Positions 11,003 through 19,997 of a DNA stretch of 64,000 nt are shown here, piece after piece. The notes beneath the pieces are model-generated. The model saw nothing but the letters and a program-made list of their open reading frames with translations. It did no database searches and was not told the DNA's origin. Origin of the DNA: Actinomycetes bacterium (GTDB taxonomy: Bacteria > Actinomycetota > Acidimicrobiia > Acidimicrobiales > Ilumatobacteraceae). The position numbers and the translations under genes are program-made. The stretch is from NCBI GenBank assembly GCA_021414085.1, contig JAIOPC010000014.1:248001-312000 (forward strand), read 5' to 3'. Position 1 is the stretch's first letter. Each line of letters opens with the position of its first letter.

Positions 11003-12357
11003 GTGACGCCGTTCTCACTAAGGACCTGCTGGCACTTGCCGATCGCGTTGTTGCGCGGGCAAAGCCGGGCGAGCAGATCGAAGCCTTCGTCAGTCGCGAT
11101 CTCGAGACCGATGTTCGAATCTACGAGGGCGAGGTCGAGCACTTCGTCAGCGCGCAGAGCGAAGGCATCGGCATCCGTATCATCCGCGATGGTTGCACTG
11201 GTTTTGCATATGCCGGCACGCTGGATCCGTCGGCGATCGCCGATGTGCTGGCTGAAGCCCGCGACAACGTTGCGTTCGGCACGCGAGACGAATGGGCTGG
11301 TCTGGCCGAACCCGACGGCGTCGATGTCGTCGCACAAGAGTTGTGGAACGAGACGCTCGCTTCCTTCCCAACCGATCGCAAGATCGAGTTCGCGAAAGAG
11401 TTGGAGCGCCAGACCCTCGCCATGGATTCGCGAGTGCGCGTCGACGACTCGACGTACTCCGACGTTGCCGTCGAGCTCGCCGTTGCCACCAACACCGGCA
11501 TTCGTCGGTCGGGTCGCGAGAACGGCTGCTACGTGGCGGTCAGCACTCTTGCCACCGAGGGCGACGAAACGCAGAGCGGTTTCGGATTCAGCGTGGGTCG
11601 TTCGCCAGACGAGTTCGATGTCGCCAAAGCAGCGCGTGAAGCGTCAGATCGCGCAACTCGACTTCTCGGTGCCACCAAGCCGCCCAGCCGACGGGTGACG
11701 GTCGTGTTCGATCCGTATGTCACGGCGATGTTCCTCGGGGTCATCTCCAGCACGCTCAACGGAGAAGCCGTTGCCAAGGGACGAAGCCTGTTCAAGGATC
11801 GCATGGGTGATCAGGTCGCCAACCCGCTCGTCACGCTGATCGACGATCCCACTAACTCGCTGGCCTACACGGCGACCGATCTCGACGGCGAAGGCCTCGC
11901 GGCTCGGCGCAACTCGTTAATCGACGCCGGTGTGTTGAAGAGCTTCGTGCACAACAGCTACAGCGCGCGACGCGCTGCGACGCGCAGCACGGGCAACGCG
12001 GTGCGCGGTGGTTTCAAAGGAACGCCGGGTGTCGGTTGCTTGGCGCTGCAGTTGCAGCCGGGCAGTCGCGATCAGGCCGCGATGATTGCCGATATCGACG
12101 ACGGCGTCTTGGTGCAATCGGTGCAGGGCTTGCACAGCGGCGTCAATCCGATCAGCGGCGACTTCTCGGTCGGGGCGTCCGGGTTGATGATCACCAACGG
12201 AGCCGTCGGTGCCCCGATTCGTGAGTTCACGATTGCCTCTACGTTGCAACGCATGCTGCTCGACGTCGCCGAAATCGGCAACGACGTCGACTGGCTACCA
12301 ATGAGCGCCGCCGGCGTGACGATCGCCATCCGCGACGTAACCCTCTCAGGGGCCTAA
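10999..12357 (+). CDS. tldE: TldE/PmbA metalloprotease partner subunit
   Basis: 452 residues from GTG at 10999, coupled to tldD by a GTGA overlap. TldE shares the TldD fold but lacks the HExxxH zinc motif, as expected: the corresponding stretch reads FDPYVTAMFLGVISSTLNGE. The family C-terminus is present (GVNPISGDFSVGASGLMITN and PIREFTIASTLQ). In the characterised heterodimer TldE lines the substrate channel while TldD holds the zinc. Together the two genes form a self-contained operon between convergent neighbours. Confidence 0.94.
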   Translation: MSDAVLTKDLLALADRVVARAKPGEQIEAFVSRDLETDVRIYEGEVEHFVSAQSEGIGIRIIRDGCTGFAYAGTLDPSAIADVLAEARDNVAFGTRDEWAGLAEPDGVDVVAQELWNETLASFPTDRKIEFAKELERQTLAMDSRVRVDDSTYSDVAVELAVATNTGIRRSGRENGCYVAVSTLATEGDETQSGFGFSVGRSPDEFDVAKAAREASDRATRLLGATKPPSRRVTVVFDPYVTAMFLGVISSTLNGEAVAKGRSLFKDRMGDQVANPLVTLIDDPTNSLAYTATDLDGEGLAARRNSLIDAGVLKSFVHNSYSARRAATRSTGNAVRGGFKGTPGVGCLALQLQPGSRDQAAMIADIDDGVLVQSVQGLHSGVNPISGDFSVGASGLMITNGAVGAPIREFTIASTLQRMLLDVAEIGNDVDWLPMSAAGVTIAIRDVTLSGA

Positions 12358-12394
12358 CCGACCTCAGATTGGCGAGCCAATTGGCCCGCGGCAG

Positions 12395-12778
12395 TTACAC
12401 GCTGCGCTTGCCAATCGAATGGAGCCGACGCCATGACCACGCGTAGACCAGGGAGCCGATCACCCCGGTTGCCATCGCTGCGAGGCAGGCGTAGGCGAGC
12501 AGGTTTCTGAAGCCCCCTGGCATGAAGTGCATGAAGTAGTTGTCGATGGACAAGATGAAGAAGCCGCCGGCGATCAGCGCAAGCGATGTCCAAAATCGGT
12601 TTCGCGCGTCAGGCGCGTCCACCGCCTTCCACCCCCTTCGCCAGTACTCAGTTACGACAAACGCTGCCAGCGCCATGGCAAAGACAACGAGAGCGCTCGC
12701 AACGACATGCAGGACTAGACGAGTCGACGAGTTCGGTGCGGTCGCGATCACGGTCAAACGTTGACCTAACCCAGCCAT
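12395..12778 (-). CDS. Small integral membrane protein, unknown
   Basis: 127 residues if the ATG at 12778 is used; a GTG at 12805 is the other in-frame choice. Three hydrophobic segments are visible, around LVLHVVASALVVFAMALAAF, FWTSLALIAGGFFILSIDNY and LAYACLAAMATGVIGSLVYA. The segment between the first two is basic and aromatic (TEYWRRGWKAVDAPDARNR), and the C-terminus is also positively charged, predicting a cytoplasmic tail. No family recognised. It stands alone between tldE (convergent) and the arsR gene (divergent). Confidence 0.6.
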   Translation of the reverse strand: MAGLGQRLTVIATAPNSSTRLVLHVVASALVVFAMALAAFVVTEYWRRGWKAVDAPDARNRFWTSLALIAGGFFILSIDNYFMHFMPGGFRNLLAYACLAAMATGVIGSLVYAWSWRRLHSIGKRSV

Positions 12779-12785
12779 TCGCAAC

Positions 12786-12791
12786 AGCGTA
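12786..12791 (-). promoter_or_regulatory. -10 box for small membrane protein gene
   Basis: TACGCT on the minus strand, 7 bases before the ATG at 12778, favouring that start over the GTG at 12805. Confidence 0.4.
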
Positions 12792-12964
12792 CAACGGGTC
12801 AGCACTCGCCAGTAGGGGTGCGATTAGGAGTTGATCAGGTTGCTGGCCCACGTTTGCGATATGCCGTTGGCCTTCTGTGTCAGCGCATAGAGCGACACAA
12901 CTTCTGGGCGCTTACACAGAGGCAGGCTCGGCGTGGTTCGAAGGATTGCGTTGAGGCTTCTGTT

Positions 12965-12988
12965 ATACTGAACCATATGGCTCAGTAT
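12965..12988. promoter_or_regulatory. 24-base palindromic operator over -10 box and start codon of arsR-type gene
   Basis: The left arm reads ATACTGAACCAT and the right arm ATGGCTCAGTAT. The two match as reverse complements except for one base pair, and the centre is CATATG. The -10 element TATACT (12964-12969, preceded by TG as in an extended -10) lies in the left arm, and the ATG at 12977 is in the centre. A repressor bound here would cover the promoter, transcription start and start codon together. Confidence 0.7.
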
Positions 12989-13342
12989 CGCCAAGCACAC
13001 TTCGACGCCTCATTCGGCGCGCTCTCGGATGCCACCCGCCGCGGTGTACTTGAGCAACTCGGGCAGGCCGACGCCTCGATCACCGCCCTCGCCGAGCGGT
13101 TCCACATGACCCTTACGGGCATGCGGAAACACGTAGGTGTCTTAGAGCAAGCGGGGCTCGTCAGCACACACAAGGTTGGGCGCGTGCGCACGTGCAAACT
13201 CGGCAAGCGCGGACTAGATGAAGAAGCGGCATGGATCGAGAGATATCGCCAGCTCTGGACGGCGCGCTTCGACGAGTTGGACATCGTCGTCGAGGAATTG
13301 AAACAGAAGGAGAAAGCAAGTGGACGCAACAAACGAACCTGA
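12977..13342 (+). CDS. ArsR-family winged-helix transcriptional regulator
   Basis: 121 residues. The HTH core reads FGALSDATRRGVLEQLGQAD, then ITALAERFHMTLTGMRKHV and VLEQAGLVSTHKVGRVR, typical of ArsR-type repressors that pair with AHSA1/SRPBCC proteins. No metal-binding cysteine cluster is present, so metal sensing is unlikely. TATACT ends 7 bases before the ATG and there is no Shine-Dalgarno sequence, so the message is probably leaderless. The frame stays open upstream to 12818, but that part has no family similarity. It sits in the middle of a near-perfect palindrome (12965-12988), implying autorepression. The 3' end overlaps the AHSA1 gene by 23 bases. Confidence 0.92.
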   Translation: MAQYRQAHFDASFGALSDATRRGVLEQLGQADASITALAERFHMTLTGMRKHVGVLEQAGLVSTHKVGRVRTCKLGKRGLDEEAAWIERYRQLWTARFDELDIVVEELKQKEKASGRNKRT

Positions 13343-13814
13343 AGCCACCAGGAAAAACCCCACGGTGGTGGAGCGGACGTCCGAGCTTGAACTCGTGGTC
13401 ACACGTACCGTTAACGCGCCTGCGGCCCTCGTGTTCGAGGCGTGGACCAAAGCAGAACTCTTCCGGCGGTGGTGGGTGCCGAAGTCGTACGGGCTGAACC
13501 TGCTTTCGTGCGAGATGGATGTTCGCGTAGGCGGGCAATATCGGTTGGTGTTTGCCCACGAGGATTCGACGATGGAGTTCTTCGGCACTTACCTCGAAGT
13601 AGTGCCGCAATCGCGACTCGTTTGGACCAACGATGAAGGTGACGACGGCAGCACCGTCACCACGGTGACGTTCGAGGAAAGTGGTGGCAAAACGTTGGTG
13701 GTCGTTCACGATCGCTATCCCTCAAAGGAAGCGCGTGACTCCGGATCGGCCGATGCGATGCCCGAGGCGCTCGATCAACTCGACGAGCTTCTCGCCAGCA
13801 TGTACGAGAAGTAG
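13320..13814 (+). CDS. AHSA1/SRPBCC-domain protein
   Basis: 164 residues from GTG at 13320, overlapping the regulator gene by 23 bases. The START/SRPBCC fold of the AHSA1 type is clear: VTRTVNAPAALVFEAWTKAE, LFRRWWVPKSY, RVGGQYRLVF, and FFGTYLEVVPQSRLVWTNDE. The fold makes a hydrophobic ligand cavity. Members are very often encoded directly after an ArsR-type regulator, as here, and may bind the ligand the regulator responds to, though that role is not proven. The 3' end overlaps the convergent GNAT gene by 40 bases. Confidence 0.9.
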   Translation: MDATNEPEATRKNPTVVERTSELELVVTRTVNAPAALVFEAWTKAELFRRWWVPKSYGLNLLSCEMDVRVGGQYRLVFAHEDSTMEFFGTYLEVVPQSRLVWTNDEGDDGSTVTTVTFEESGGKTLVVVHDRYPSKEARDSGSADAMPEALDQLDELLASMYEK

Positions 13815-14284
13815 GTGTCGCGACCGAACGCGCCTTCTTCCTCGTGGTCCACACGGAAACCGCACTGACTGTAGAAATCTACGGCGCTCGTCCAATGAGA
13901 GGTCGTTTCACAAATGACTCTCTGGACCGACCATGAGCGCGCGACTTGCAGTAGTGCATCCACAATCCTGCGTCCGACGCCATCACGACGCGCGGCGGGT
14001 GCAACCGACATACGAACGATCTCGGCTGTAGTGGGATCGACCGGCACGATGATGCCGGTGCCCACGACTTGACCCCTCCGGATCGCGAGCAGGACACGGC
14101 CGGTGGCATACGACGTTGCAATGTCGTCCAGGTCCCGATTCAGGGACTCGTCCAACGTTCCCCACCGCTCGGCAAGTCCTTCCAGGATCAATGCTCGCAC
14201 CTCAGACTGGTAGTCCCGGGTGAAAGGGCGGATCTCCAAATCTTCCGGTCTTCCACCAAGGAATACCAAACCCTCCTGGCTCAT
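13775..14284 (-). CDS. GNAT-family N-acetyltransferase
   Basis: 169 residues. The acetyl-CoA-binding region is visible as VRMSVAPAARRDGVGRRIVD (about residues 90-109), the R/Q-x-x-G-x-G/A loop of the family, followed by the conserved end SAVDFYSQCGFRVDHEEEGA. The substrate cannot be read from the sequence. Monocistronic by layout: it faces the AHSA1 gene tail to tail with a 40-base coding overlap and is followed on the same strand only by gene ends. Confidence 0.85.
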   Translation of the reverse strand: MSQEGLVFLGGRPEDLEIRPFTRDYQSEVRALILEGLAERWGTLDESLNRDLDDIATSYATGRVLLAIRRGQVVGTGIIVPVDPTTAEIVRMSVAPAARRDGVGRRIVDALLQVARSWSVQRVICETTSHWTSAVDFYSQCGFRVDHEEEGAFGRDTYFSYMLARSSSS

Positions 14285-14307
14285 TGATCAGGATTCGAGG
14301 TCGTATC

Positions 14308-14670
14308 TCAGGTGGCGAGCGCCGCTGGGCGCGCCATCGGATCCTTGTTGATTGGGTGGGTCCAATCCGCTCCCGGCAGGTTGCTGCCGAGTACGAGCCG
14401 GGTGTTGGTGCCCGCCAGAGTGCGGTGCAGCCAGCCAGCAGGCGCTTGCACCCGACAGCCCGGCTGGATCAGGGTGACGTTGCCGTGCTCATCGGCGAAC
14501 GATCCGGTGCCGGAGATCACCCAGGTGACACCCTCGAATTCGTGCCAGTGCAGCGTCTCGTCCACGTCGTGGGCGTCATCGAAGGCCAACCCGTGGAGAC
14601 CCATAGCCGCGACCTGCTCGAGCGCAGCTTGCTCGGTGATCGGGTCGCCGGTGGTGAACTCGTATTCCAT
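14308..14670 (-). CDS. Cupin-domain protein
   Basis: 120 residues forming a single cupin barrel. Motif 1 contains the metal-binding-type residues in ETLHWHEFEGVTWVISGTG (H-W-H-E), and motif 2 ends with QAPAGWLHRTLAGTNTRLVL. The histidines and glutamate suggest metal binding. It could be a small-molecule dioxygenase, an isomerase or a binding protein, and nothing nearby decides which. Confidence 0.78.
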   Translation of the reverse strand: MEYEFTTGDPITEQAALEQVAAMGLHGLAFDDAHDVDETLHWHEFEGVTWVISGTGSFADEHGNVTLIQPGCRVQAPAGWLHRTLAGTNTRLVLGSNLPGADWTHPINKDPMARPAALAT

Positions 14671-14694
14671 AGCCCGATCATCGCACGTCGGGAT

Positions 14695-15477
14695 TCAACG
14701 CAGCGCCTCTTCGATCGGGCGGCAGCGAATACCCAGCGCAGCAGCGGCCGAACTATCCAGAACCACTCTTGTCGGTCTGCCCAGGCCGCTCTCGCTTGAA
14801 GTGCAGGTCGGAATCTGCGCAGTGCGGGCACCAAATCGCTCCGCAAAGAAACCGGCGAGCTCCGCCCGACTCATCGCTCGCGGACCGGCGACGTGCAAGA
14901 CACCGGTTAGATCGGATCGCTCGGCCACAGCGATGATCGCGGCCGCAAGATCGTCGGCGTGCGCCGGGCAACGAAACTCGTCGGTGAAGAAGCGCATTCT
15001 GCTGCGACCAGCGACGACAGCGGCAACATCGCGCTGAATCGGTGCCTGGTGGTCGGTGCCATATAGCAACGAGGTGCGAATGATGAGCGCATTGCCGCCG
15101 GCGCGCGCCACCATCTCCTCTGCCGCTGCTTTCCACTGGCCGTACGGCAGCTGCGCATCGGGCTGATCGCGTTCGTTGTACGCGCGATCTCGCCCCGCGA
15201 AGACGAGATCGGTCGAGAGGTGGATCAGCCGCGAACCCGCAGCGGCCGCGGCTTCGGCGACGTAACGCGTGCCGTCAACAATCGTTTCGCGGTCGTCATT
15301 GCGGTTGGCGAGGTGCACCACAACGTTTGGCTTCCACGCCATGATCTCGTCGAGCACCCGCGGCCGATGACGAACGTCGAGCAACAACTTCGAAGGTGCC
15401 AGCAACTCCCACTCAGCGGCTTCGCTAGCAGGACTGAGGTGTTGGCCGAGAAACCCAGACATGCCGGTGACCAGCAT
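14695..15477 (-). CDS. RmlD-like NAD(P)-dependent sugar reductase / epimerase
   Basis: 260 residues starting at ATG 15477 with MLVTGMSGFLGQHL, the Rossmann GxxGxxG at the very N-terminus. RLIHLSTDLVFAG and YGQWKAAAEEMV supply the Ser/Thr and YxxxK catalytic elements of extended SDRs, and HADDLAAAIIAVAER follows. The layout resembles dTDP-4-dehydrorhamnose reductases (RmlD). The other rml genes are not here, so the substrate is uncertain. It diverges from uppP, whose product carries lipid-linked envelope precursors, which fits a cell-surface sugar role only loosely. The frame is open for 27 codons upstream, but these show no homology. Confidence 0.72.
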   Translation of the reverse strand: MLVTGMSGFLGQHLSPASEAAEWELLAPSKLLLDVRHRPRVLDEIMAWKPNVVVHLANRNDDRETIVDGTRYVAEAAAAAGSRLIHLSTDLVFAGRDRAYNERDQPDAQLPYGQWKAAAEEMVARAGGNALIIRTSLLYGTDHQAPIQRDVAAVVAGRSRMRFFTDEFRCPAHADDLAAAIIAVAERSDLTGVLHVAGPRAMSRAELAGFFAERFGARTAQIPTCTSSESGLGRPTRVVLDSSAAAALGIRCRPIEEALR

Positions 15478-15536
15478 CAACCGTTTGCGTCGGGTCCATC
15501 GCACTCTTAAAGAGTACGGCAGCGAGGGTCGGCAAG

Positions 15537-15542
15537 TACCGT
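15537..15542 (+). promoter_or_regulatory. -10 box for uppP
   Basis: TACCGT with 8 bases to the GTG at 15551. This agrees with that GTG being the real start, although the frame is open further upstream. Confidence 0.42.
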
Positions 15543-15550
15543 TGCGAGTC

Positions 15551-16381
15551 GTGCCCATTCTTCATGCCATCGTGCTCGGTCTCGTTCAGGGACTCGCCGA
15601 GTTCCTGCCCATCTCGTCGAGTGGTCACCTGCTGCTCGTTCCGTGGCTCTTTGGCTGGCACGACTTCGATACGCCGTCGATCGAGAAGGCGTTCGACGTT
15701 GCGTTGCACCTCGGGACACTCACAGCCGTCGTCGCCTACTTTCGACGCGACCTCGTCGTCTACGTGCGCGATGGCGTCTTGATGGTGGTGCAGCGGCAGC
15801 GTCCGGCCACGCCGGAAGGCCGTCTCGCCTGGCTGCTGGTGCTGTCGGCGATTCCCGCAGCCGCGGTGGGAGCGCTCGCCGAGAACTACATCGACGAGAA
15901 GCTCGGCACTCCTTTCTTAATCGCCGTGTCGCTCATCGTGTTCGGTGTGCTGTTGTCGTGGGCGGATCGGCGCGCCGGGCAGCGAACACTCGCCGACTAC
16001 ACGCGCCGCGATGCACTCAGCGTCGGCGCCGCGCAGGTGTTGTCGCTGAATCCCGGTACGTCGCGCAGCGGCATCACGATCACCGCCGCGCGGTTCCTAG
16101 GGTTCGACCGCGATGCGGCGGTGCGGGCGAGTTTCCTGATGGCGATCCCCGTCACCGCTGGTGCGGTCGCGCTGAAGTTGATCAAGCTCGCCGGTGATGG
16201 TGTTCCCGAAGGACTGGGCGTGCCGATGGTGGTCGGCATTGTGACGTCGGGACTTTCCGGTTGGCTCGCCGTCTGGGGCACCCTGCGCTTGGTTCGCACG
16301 CGCACGTTCACCCCGTTTGTGATCTACCGCGTCGCACTCGGTGTCGTCGTGTTGGGCCTGTTGGCGACGGGCGTACGCTGA
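15551..16381 (+). CDS. uppP: Undecaprenyl-diphosphatase
   Basis: 276 residues, the normal length for UppP/BacA. It removes a phosphate from undecaprenyl diphosphate at the membrane to recycle the lipid carrier for peptidoglycan and other envelope polymers; overproduction confers bacitracin resistance in other species. The active-site segments are EFLPISSSGHL (residues 17-27) and NPGTSRSG (around residue 168). Multiple hydrophobic segments follow. The GTG at 15551 matches the family N-terminus (PILHAIVLGLVQGLAEF). The gene ends 4 bases before the pirin start. Confidence 0.95.
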   Translation: MPILHAIVLGLVQGLAEFLPISSSGHLLLVPWLFGWHDFDTPSIEKAFDVALHLGTLTAVVAYFRRDLVVYVRDGVLMVVQRQRPATPEGRLAWLLVLSAIPAAAVGALAENYIDEKLGTPFLIAVSLIVFGVLLSWADRRAGQRTLADYTRRDALSVGAAQVLSLNPGTSRSGITITAARFLGFDRDAAVRASFLMAIPVTAGAVALKLIKLAGDGVPEGLGVPMVVGIVTSGLSGWLAVWGTLRLVRTRTFTPFVIYRVALGVVVLGLLATGVR

Positions 16382-16385
16382 AGAT

Positions 16386-17450
16386 GTGAGTAACGACCAA
16401 GCAGTTAACGACAACGTGACTGACAGCATCATCTTGCAGCGAGTGCCGCTGGGTTTTCAGTGGCCGACAACCGATCCCTTTCTCTTCTGCGTGCATCACC
16501 TCGACCGTTACCCGAACGGCAATGGGGCGTTTGGGCCGCAGGCTTCACTCGCCGGTCGCTCGATTGGCAACGACTTCCAACCACTCGACGGCTGGCGCAT
16601 GTATCACGGCAGCACGGTGCCGGGCTTTCCGGAACATCCGCACCGTGGTTTCGAGACCGTCACGTTTGCGCGCAAAGGTTTCATCGACCACAGCGACTCG
16701 ATGGGCGCATCGGCGCGGTTCGGCCGCGGCGATGTGCAGTGGATGACGGCTGGCAAGGGTGTCGTGCACAGCGAGATGTTTCCGTTGCTCGACACCGAAG
16801 GCCCGAACACGGTCGAGTTGTTTCAGATCTGGATGAACCTGCCCGCCGTCGACAAGATGGTCGAGCCTTACTTCACGATGCTGTGGAGCGGCAACATCCC
16901 AGTGCATCACCATGTCGACGATGCAGGGATCGCTACCGATGTCACCGTGATCGCCGGTTCGTACGCGGGCATCGCAGCACCGACCCCGCCGCCTGCCTCG
17001 TGGGCGTCGCGCGCCGAAGCCGAAGTTGCGATGTGGCATGTAGTGATCGGGGCTGGTGGAACCATCACGCTGCCGCCCGCAGCAAACCCCGATACCAATC
17101 GCGTGCTGTACGTGTTTGAGGGCTCAGTTGCGATCGACGGCGAGGACGTTGCGGGAGAGACCGGCGTTGTCGTCATTGCCGATCGCGCGGCACCACTGCG
17201 CGCCGGCGACACCGGTGCGGAGATTCTCGTGCTGCAAGGTCGCCCCATCGGCGAGCCAGTCGCGCAATACGGCCCGTTCGTAATGAACACTCGCGCGGAG
17301 ATCGATCAAGCATTCACTGACTACCGGCGAACCGGATTCGGTGGCTGGCCCTGGGACACGCCCGACCCTGTGCACGGTGGCGATGCGGAACGTTTTGCGC
17401 GCCACGCCGATGGCCGCGTCGAGCAACCCGAGTCGCTAGCCCGTCCGTAG
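16386..17450 (+). CDS. Pirin-family bicupin protein
   Basis: 354 residues from GTG at 16386, 4 bases after uppP. Two cupin domains are seen. The N-terminal one carries the pirin iron-ligand motifs FPEHPHRGFETVTF and KGVVHSEMF; the C-terminal one is the family's smaller barrel ending GEPVAQYGPFVMNT. Some pirins act as quercetinases and others bind transcription factors, so the function here is open. Probably cotranscribed with uppP. The 3' end overlaps the convergent permease gene by 15 bases. Confidence 0.9.
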   Translation: MSNDQAVNDNVTDSIILQRVPLGFQWPTTDPFLFCVHHLDRYPNGNGAFGPQASLAGRSIGNDFQPLDGWRMYHGSTVPGFPEHPHRGFETVTFARKGFIDHSDSMGASARFGRGDVQWMTAGKGVVHSEMFPLLDTEGPNTVELFQIWMNLPAVDKMVEPYFTMLWSGNIPVHHHVDDAGIATDVTVIAGSYAGIAAPTPPPASWASRAEAEVAMWHVVIGAGGTITLPPAANPDTNRVLYVFEGSVAIDGEDVAGETGVVVIADRAAPLRAGDTGAEILVLQGRPIGEPVAQYGPFVMNTRAEIDQAFTDYRRTGFGGWPWDTPDPVHGGDAERFARHADGRVEQPESLARP

Positions 17451-19910
17451 TGTTTGCGCGGCGTTCGTACGCGCCGCGAAACGGCCAGGCAAGAACGCGA
17501 TCGCAATCGACAGCAGGATCGTCACCGGGATCGCAACGAGAATGGCAATGATCGGCACTTGCGGTGTCACAGAGACGCCGATGCTGTCGCTGAAACGAGT
17601 CCAGAGAGTTCTGCCACCAAGAATCCCGAGTGGCAGTCCGATCAACAGCGCGACCAGCGCAACCGTGGTCGCCTGCCACGCGGTTGTTGCCGCGACTTGC
17701 CGACGAACAAATCCCAGCGACTGAAGCACTGCGAAGTCGCGGCGACGTCGTCGCACGGAAGTGGCAAGAGTCGTTGCCAATGTGGCGACTGCCAAGAGTG
17801 CGAGGACGCCCGCGAGGACGAGTGGCGTGGAGCGCACTTCCTCGTAGTTCCGAATGCCACCAGGCTTTTGATCCGTGACTACGCAAAACAGGAATTGGCA
17901 ATCGCTGTCAATCGGCAGGAATGCGCCGCGCAGACGTTCGTTGGCAACTTGCTGATCGGTGCCTGCGCGATAGCGAACGAAGTAGGTGGTGTAGCGGCCG
18001 CCGTTCAAAAAGGGATCTTCGAGCAGGACTGGCATGACTGCCGCGCCCTCGTCGAGATCGGTGCTATCGAAGATTGCCCGACCAACTCCGGGGAACACAG
18101 CAATTCCTACGACTTCCAGCGTCGTTTTTGTGCCGCTGAGATCCTGTGTCGTGACGAAGTCGCCGACGTTTACATGTAGTCGTCCGGCTGTGTGTTGGCC
18201 GAGCACGATCTCATCCTCTTCACGAACCGCGCGACCCTTGATCACCCGTGGGTAGACGTCGCTTCCGAAAGTGTCGATACCGATCGCTGGTACGGGAAGC
18301 GCCGGGCTCTCATCGCCTTCAGCGGTCAGCCGCAGCTCTCCGATGCTGCCCGCACTCCACGCTGCAACATCAGGATCGTGGTCGAGAATCGCCTTCGACT
18401 CCTCCAGTGGCAAGCCTTGAAATCCGTTGCCCACCGCTACATCCCACTCCAGCCCGTACAGCGATGGGGTAGTGACCAAGCGTTCGAGGTTGCCGCCGAA
18501 CGTCACTGCAGCCGTCAACGCTCCCAACGCGAGTGAAGTCGCGACCAATGCACCCACCACCGGCACCGCGGTTCGTCCTCGCCCGCGCTCGAGCGCCATG
18601 CGAACTCCAACAACCGACGTTGCCGGCGCGCCGATGTTGGCGAGCATCGTTGCGATTCGGCTGGGTCGCGACGGTGAGGCAGGTCCTGGTCCGACCGCTG
18701 CGGTTCCAAAGTGAGGTAACGATCGGGCCACGGAGACACAGGCTCCCACCAGGAACAGAACGATCAAGGCAAACGCCCCAATTGCGAGCACGGCGACGTT
18801 GACGGCGATGCCGGTGTGACGTTCTGCCAATCGCGCTGGACCAATTGGGAAGTAGTTGGAGGCGAACACCGCGAAAGCGGTTGCTATCGCTGCCGCGAGT
18901 AACAACATCGCGAGGACGCGGATCGCCGCGACCACGAGCAGTTGAGCGTTGCTGAATCCGAGGCTCCACAGTTGTCGCCGGTCGCTCTCGTCGAGCAACA
19001 GATGTCGAGAAAGTAGGCGGCCAAGAACGAGAAAACCGACGAGGGCGAGAATCACTCCGAAGATCAACAACGCTTGTGCTTGTGGTTCGATCGAGCGGTT
19101 CACCTTTGCCTGCCGCGCGCCAGCGTCGATGAACGGTACGGATGTCACAGGCACGCCCAGCTCAATCAGTTGGGCGCTCAGCGTTGAGCGGAACGCGTCT
19201 ATGTCGGCCGCTCCGCCATGTAGTCGCACGTGCAGATAGCTGTAGTTGAACGCTTCGTCCGGGTGCGCCGCGTAGTACGCGGGTGTGAAGACGACGGCGG
19301 CAGTGCCATCGAACGGTGCCATCGGGACGACTTCTCCAGGCAGGACTCCGATACCCGCAACGGTGAACGTGCGAAGTTCCCCAGCGGTGTCGAGTTCTAA
19401 GGGCGCGGCGTAGTACTCGGCCTCCGTCTCGGCGCGTAGCTCGAACGTGTCGCCGACGCCAACGTCCAGAGTTTTGGCGGCGGCGACATTAAGCATCACT
19501 TCGTCGGCCCGAGTCGGGTCTGGAAGCCGGCCCGCGACCAGCTTGGGTCGATTTGTTTCGTAGAGGTACTGGCTGTCGACACCCGCTTGAAAGTCTTGGA
19601 ATTGGCGGATGCGGTCGCTTGGCACAGCGATCATGGGTGCGGTGACGGCGATGGCTTCGACCTGCGGAATCCTGCTGACCAAATCGAACGTTGCTTGAAA
19701 CTGCGGGTCGTTTGGCGCGAAGAACGCAATCATGACGTCCTCGGCGTTTGCCTCTGTGAGGTAACGGTCGTAGGCGGTCTCAGTGCGCCGAGCGCCTGCG
19801 ATCGTCGCGAACACAGTCCCGGCAACGAGACCGATTAACAATGCAAAGCCGAGAGACGCCTTCCAGTGCCGGCGCAGCTCGTTGTTCACTTGCGTCGCGA
19901 CGGCTTTCAC
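17436..19910 (-). CDS. Large FtsX-type ABC transporter permease
   Basis: 824 residues with duplicated FtsX architecture. One membrane segment near the N-terminus (SLGFALLIGLVAGTVFATIA) is followed by a large outside domain with the MacB periplasmic-core style. A first membrane bundle follows (about 275-400), a second outside domain, and a second bundle near 690-815 that includes the segments TPLVLAGVLALLAVATLAT and IPVTILLSIAIAF. Last gene of the minus-strand export operon, 87 bases after the smaller permease gene. The module has one ATPase and two permeases, so either the permeases form separate complexes or this one is a partner for the same ATPase. Confidence 0.85.
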   Translation of the reverse strand: MKAVATQVNNELRRHWKASLGFALLIGLVAGTVFATIAGARRTETAYDRYLTEANAEDVMIAFFAPNDPQFQATFDLVSRIPQVEAIAVTAPMIAVPSDRIRQFQDFQAGVDSQYLYETNRPKLVAGRLPDPTRADEVMLNVAAAKTLDVGVGDTFELRAETEAEYYAAPLELDTAGELRTFTVAGIGVLPGEVVPMAPFDGTAAVVFTPAYYAAHPDEAFNYSYLHVRLHGGAADIDAFRSTLSAQLIELGVPVTSVPFIDAGARQAKVNRSIEPQAQALLIFGVILALVGFLVLGRLLSRHLLLDESDRRQLWSLGFSNAQLLVVAAIRVLAMLLLAAAIATAFAVFASNYFPIGPARLAERHTGIAVNVAVLAIGAFALIVLFLVGACVSVARSLPHFGTAAVGPGPASPSRPSRIATMLANIGAPATSVVGVRMALERGRGRTAVPVVGALVATSLALGALTAAVTFGGNLERLVTTPSLYGLEWDVAVGNGFQGLPLEESKAILDHDPDVAAWSAGSIGELRLTAEGDESPALPVPAIGIDTFGSDVYPRVIKGRAVREEDEIVLGQHTAGRLHVNVGDFVTTQDLSGTKTTLEVVGIAVFPGVGRAIFDSTDLDEGAAVMPVLLEDPFLNGGRYTTYFVRYRAGTDQQVANERLRGAFLPIDSDCQFLFCVVTDQKPGGIRNYEEVRSTPLVLAGVLALLAVATLATTLATSVRRRRRDFAVLQSLGFVRRQVAATTAWQATTVALVALLIGLPLGILGGRTLWTRFSDSIGVSVTPQVPIIAILVAIPVTILLSIAIAFLPGRFAARTNAAQTLRTG

Positions 19911-19997
19911 CTGGCCATCTTGGCTGTTGCCAGCAGGCTTGAGAAGGGCGTCACCCGGCTAGTCGAGGTGGTGTTATCCGCACTCCAGCGCACGTTG

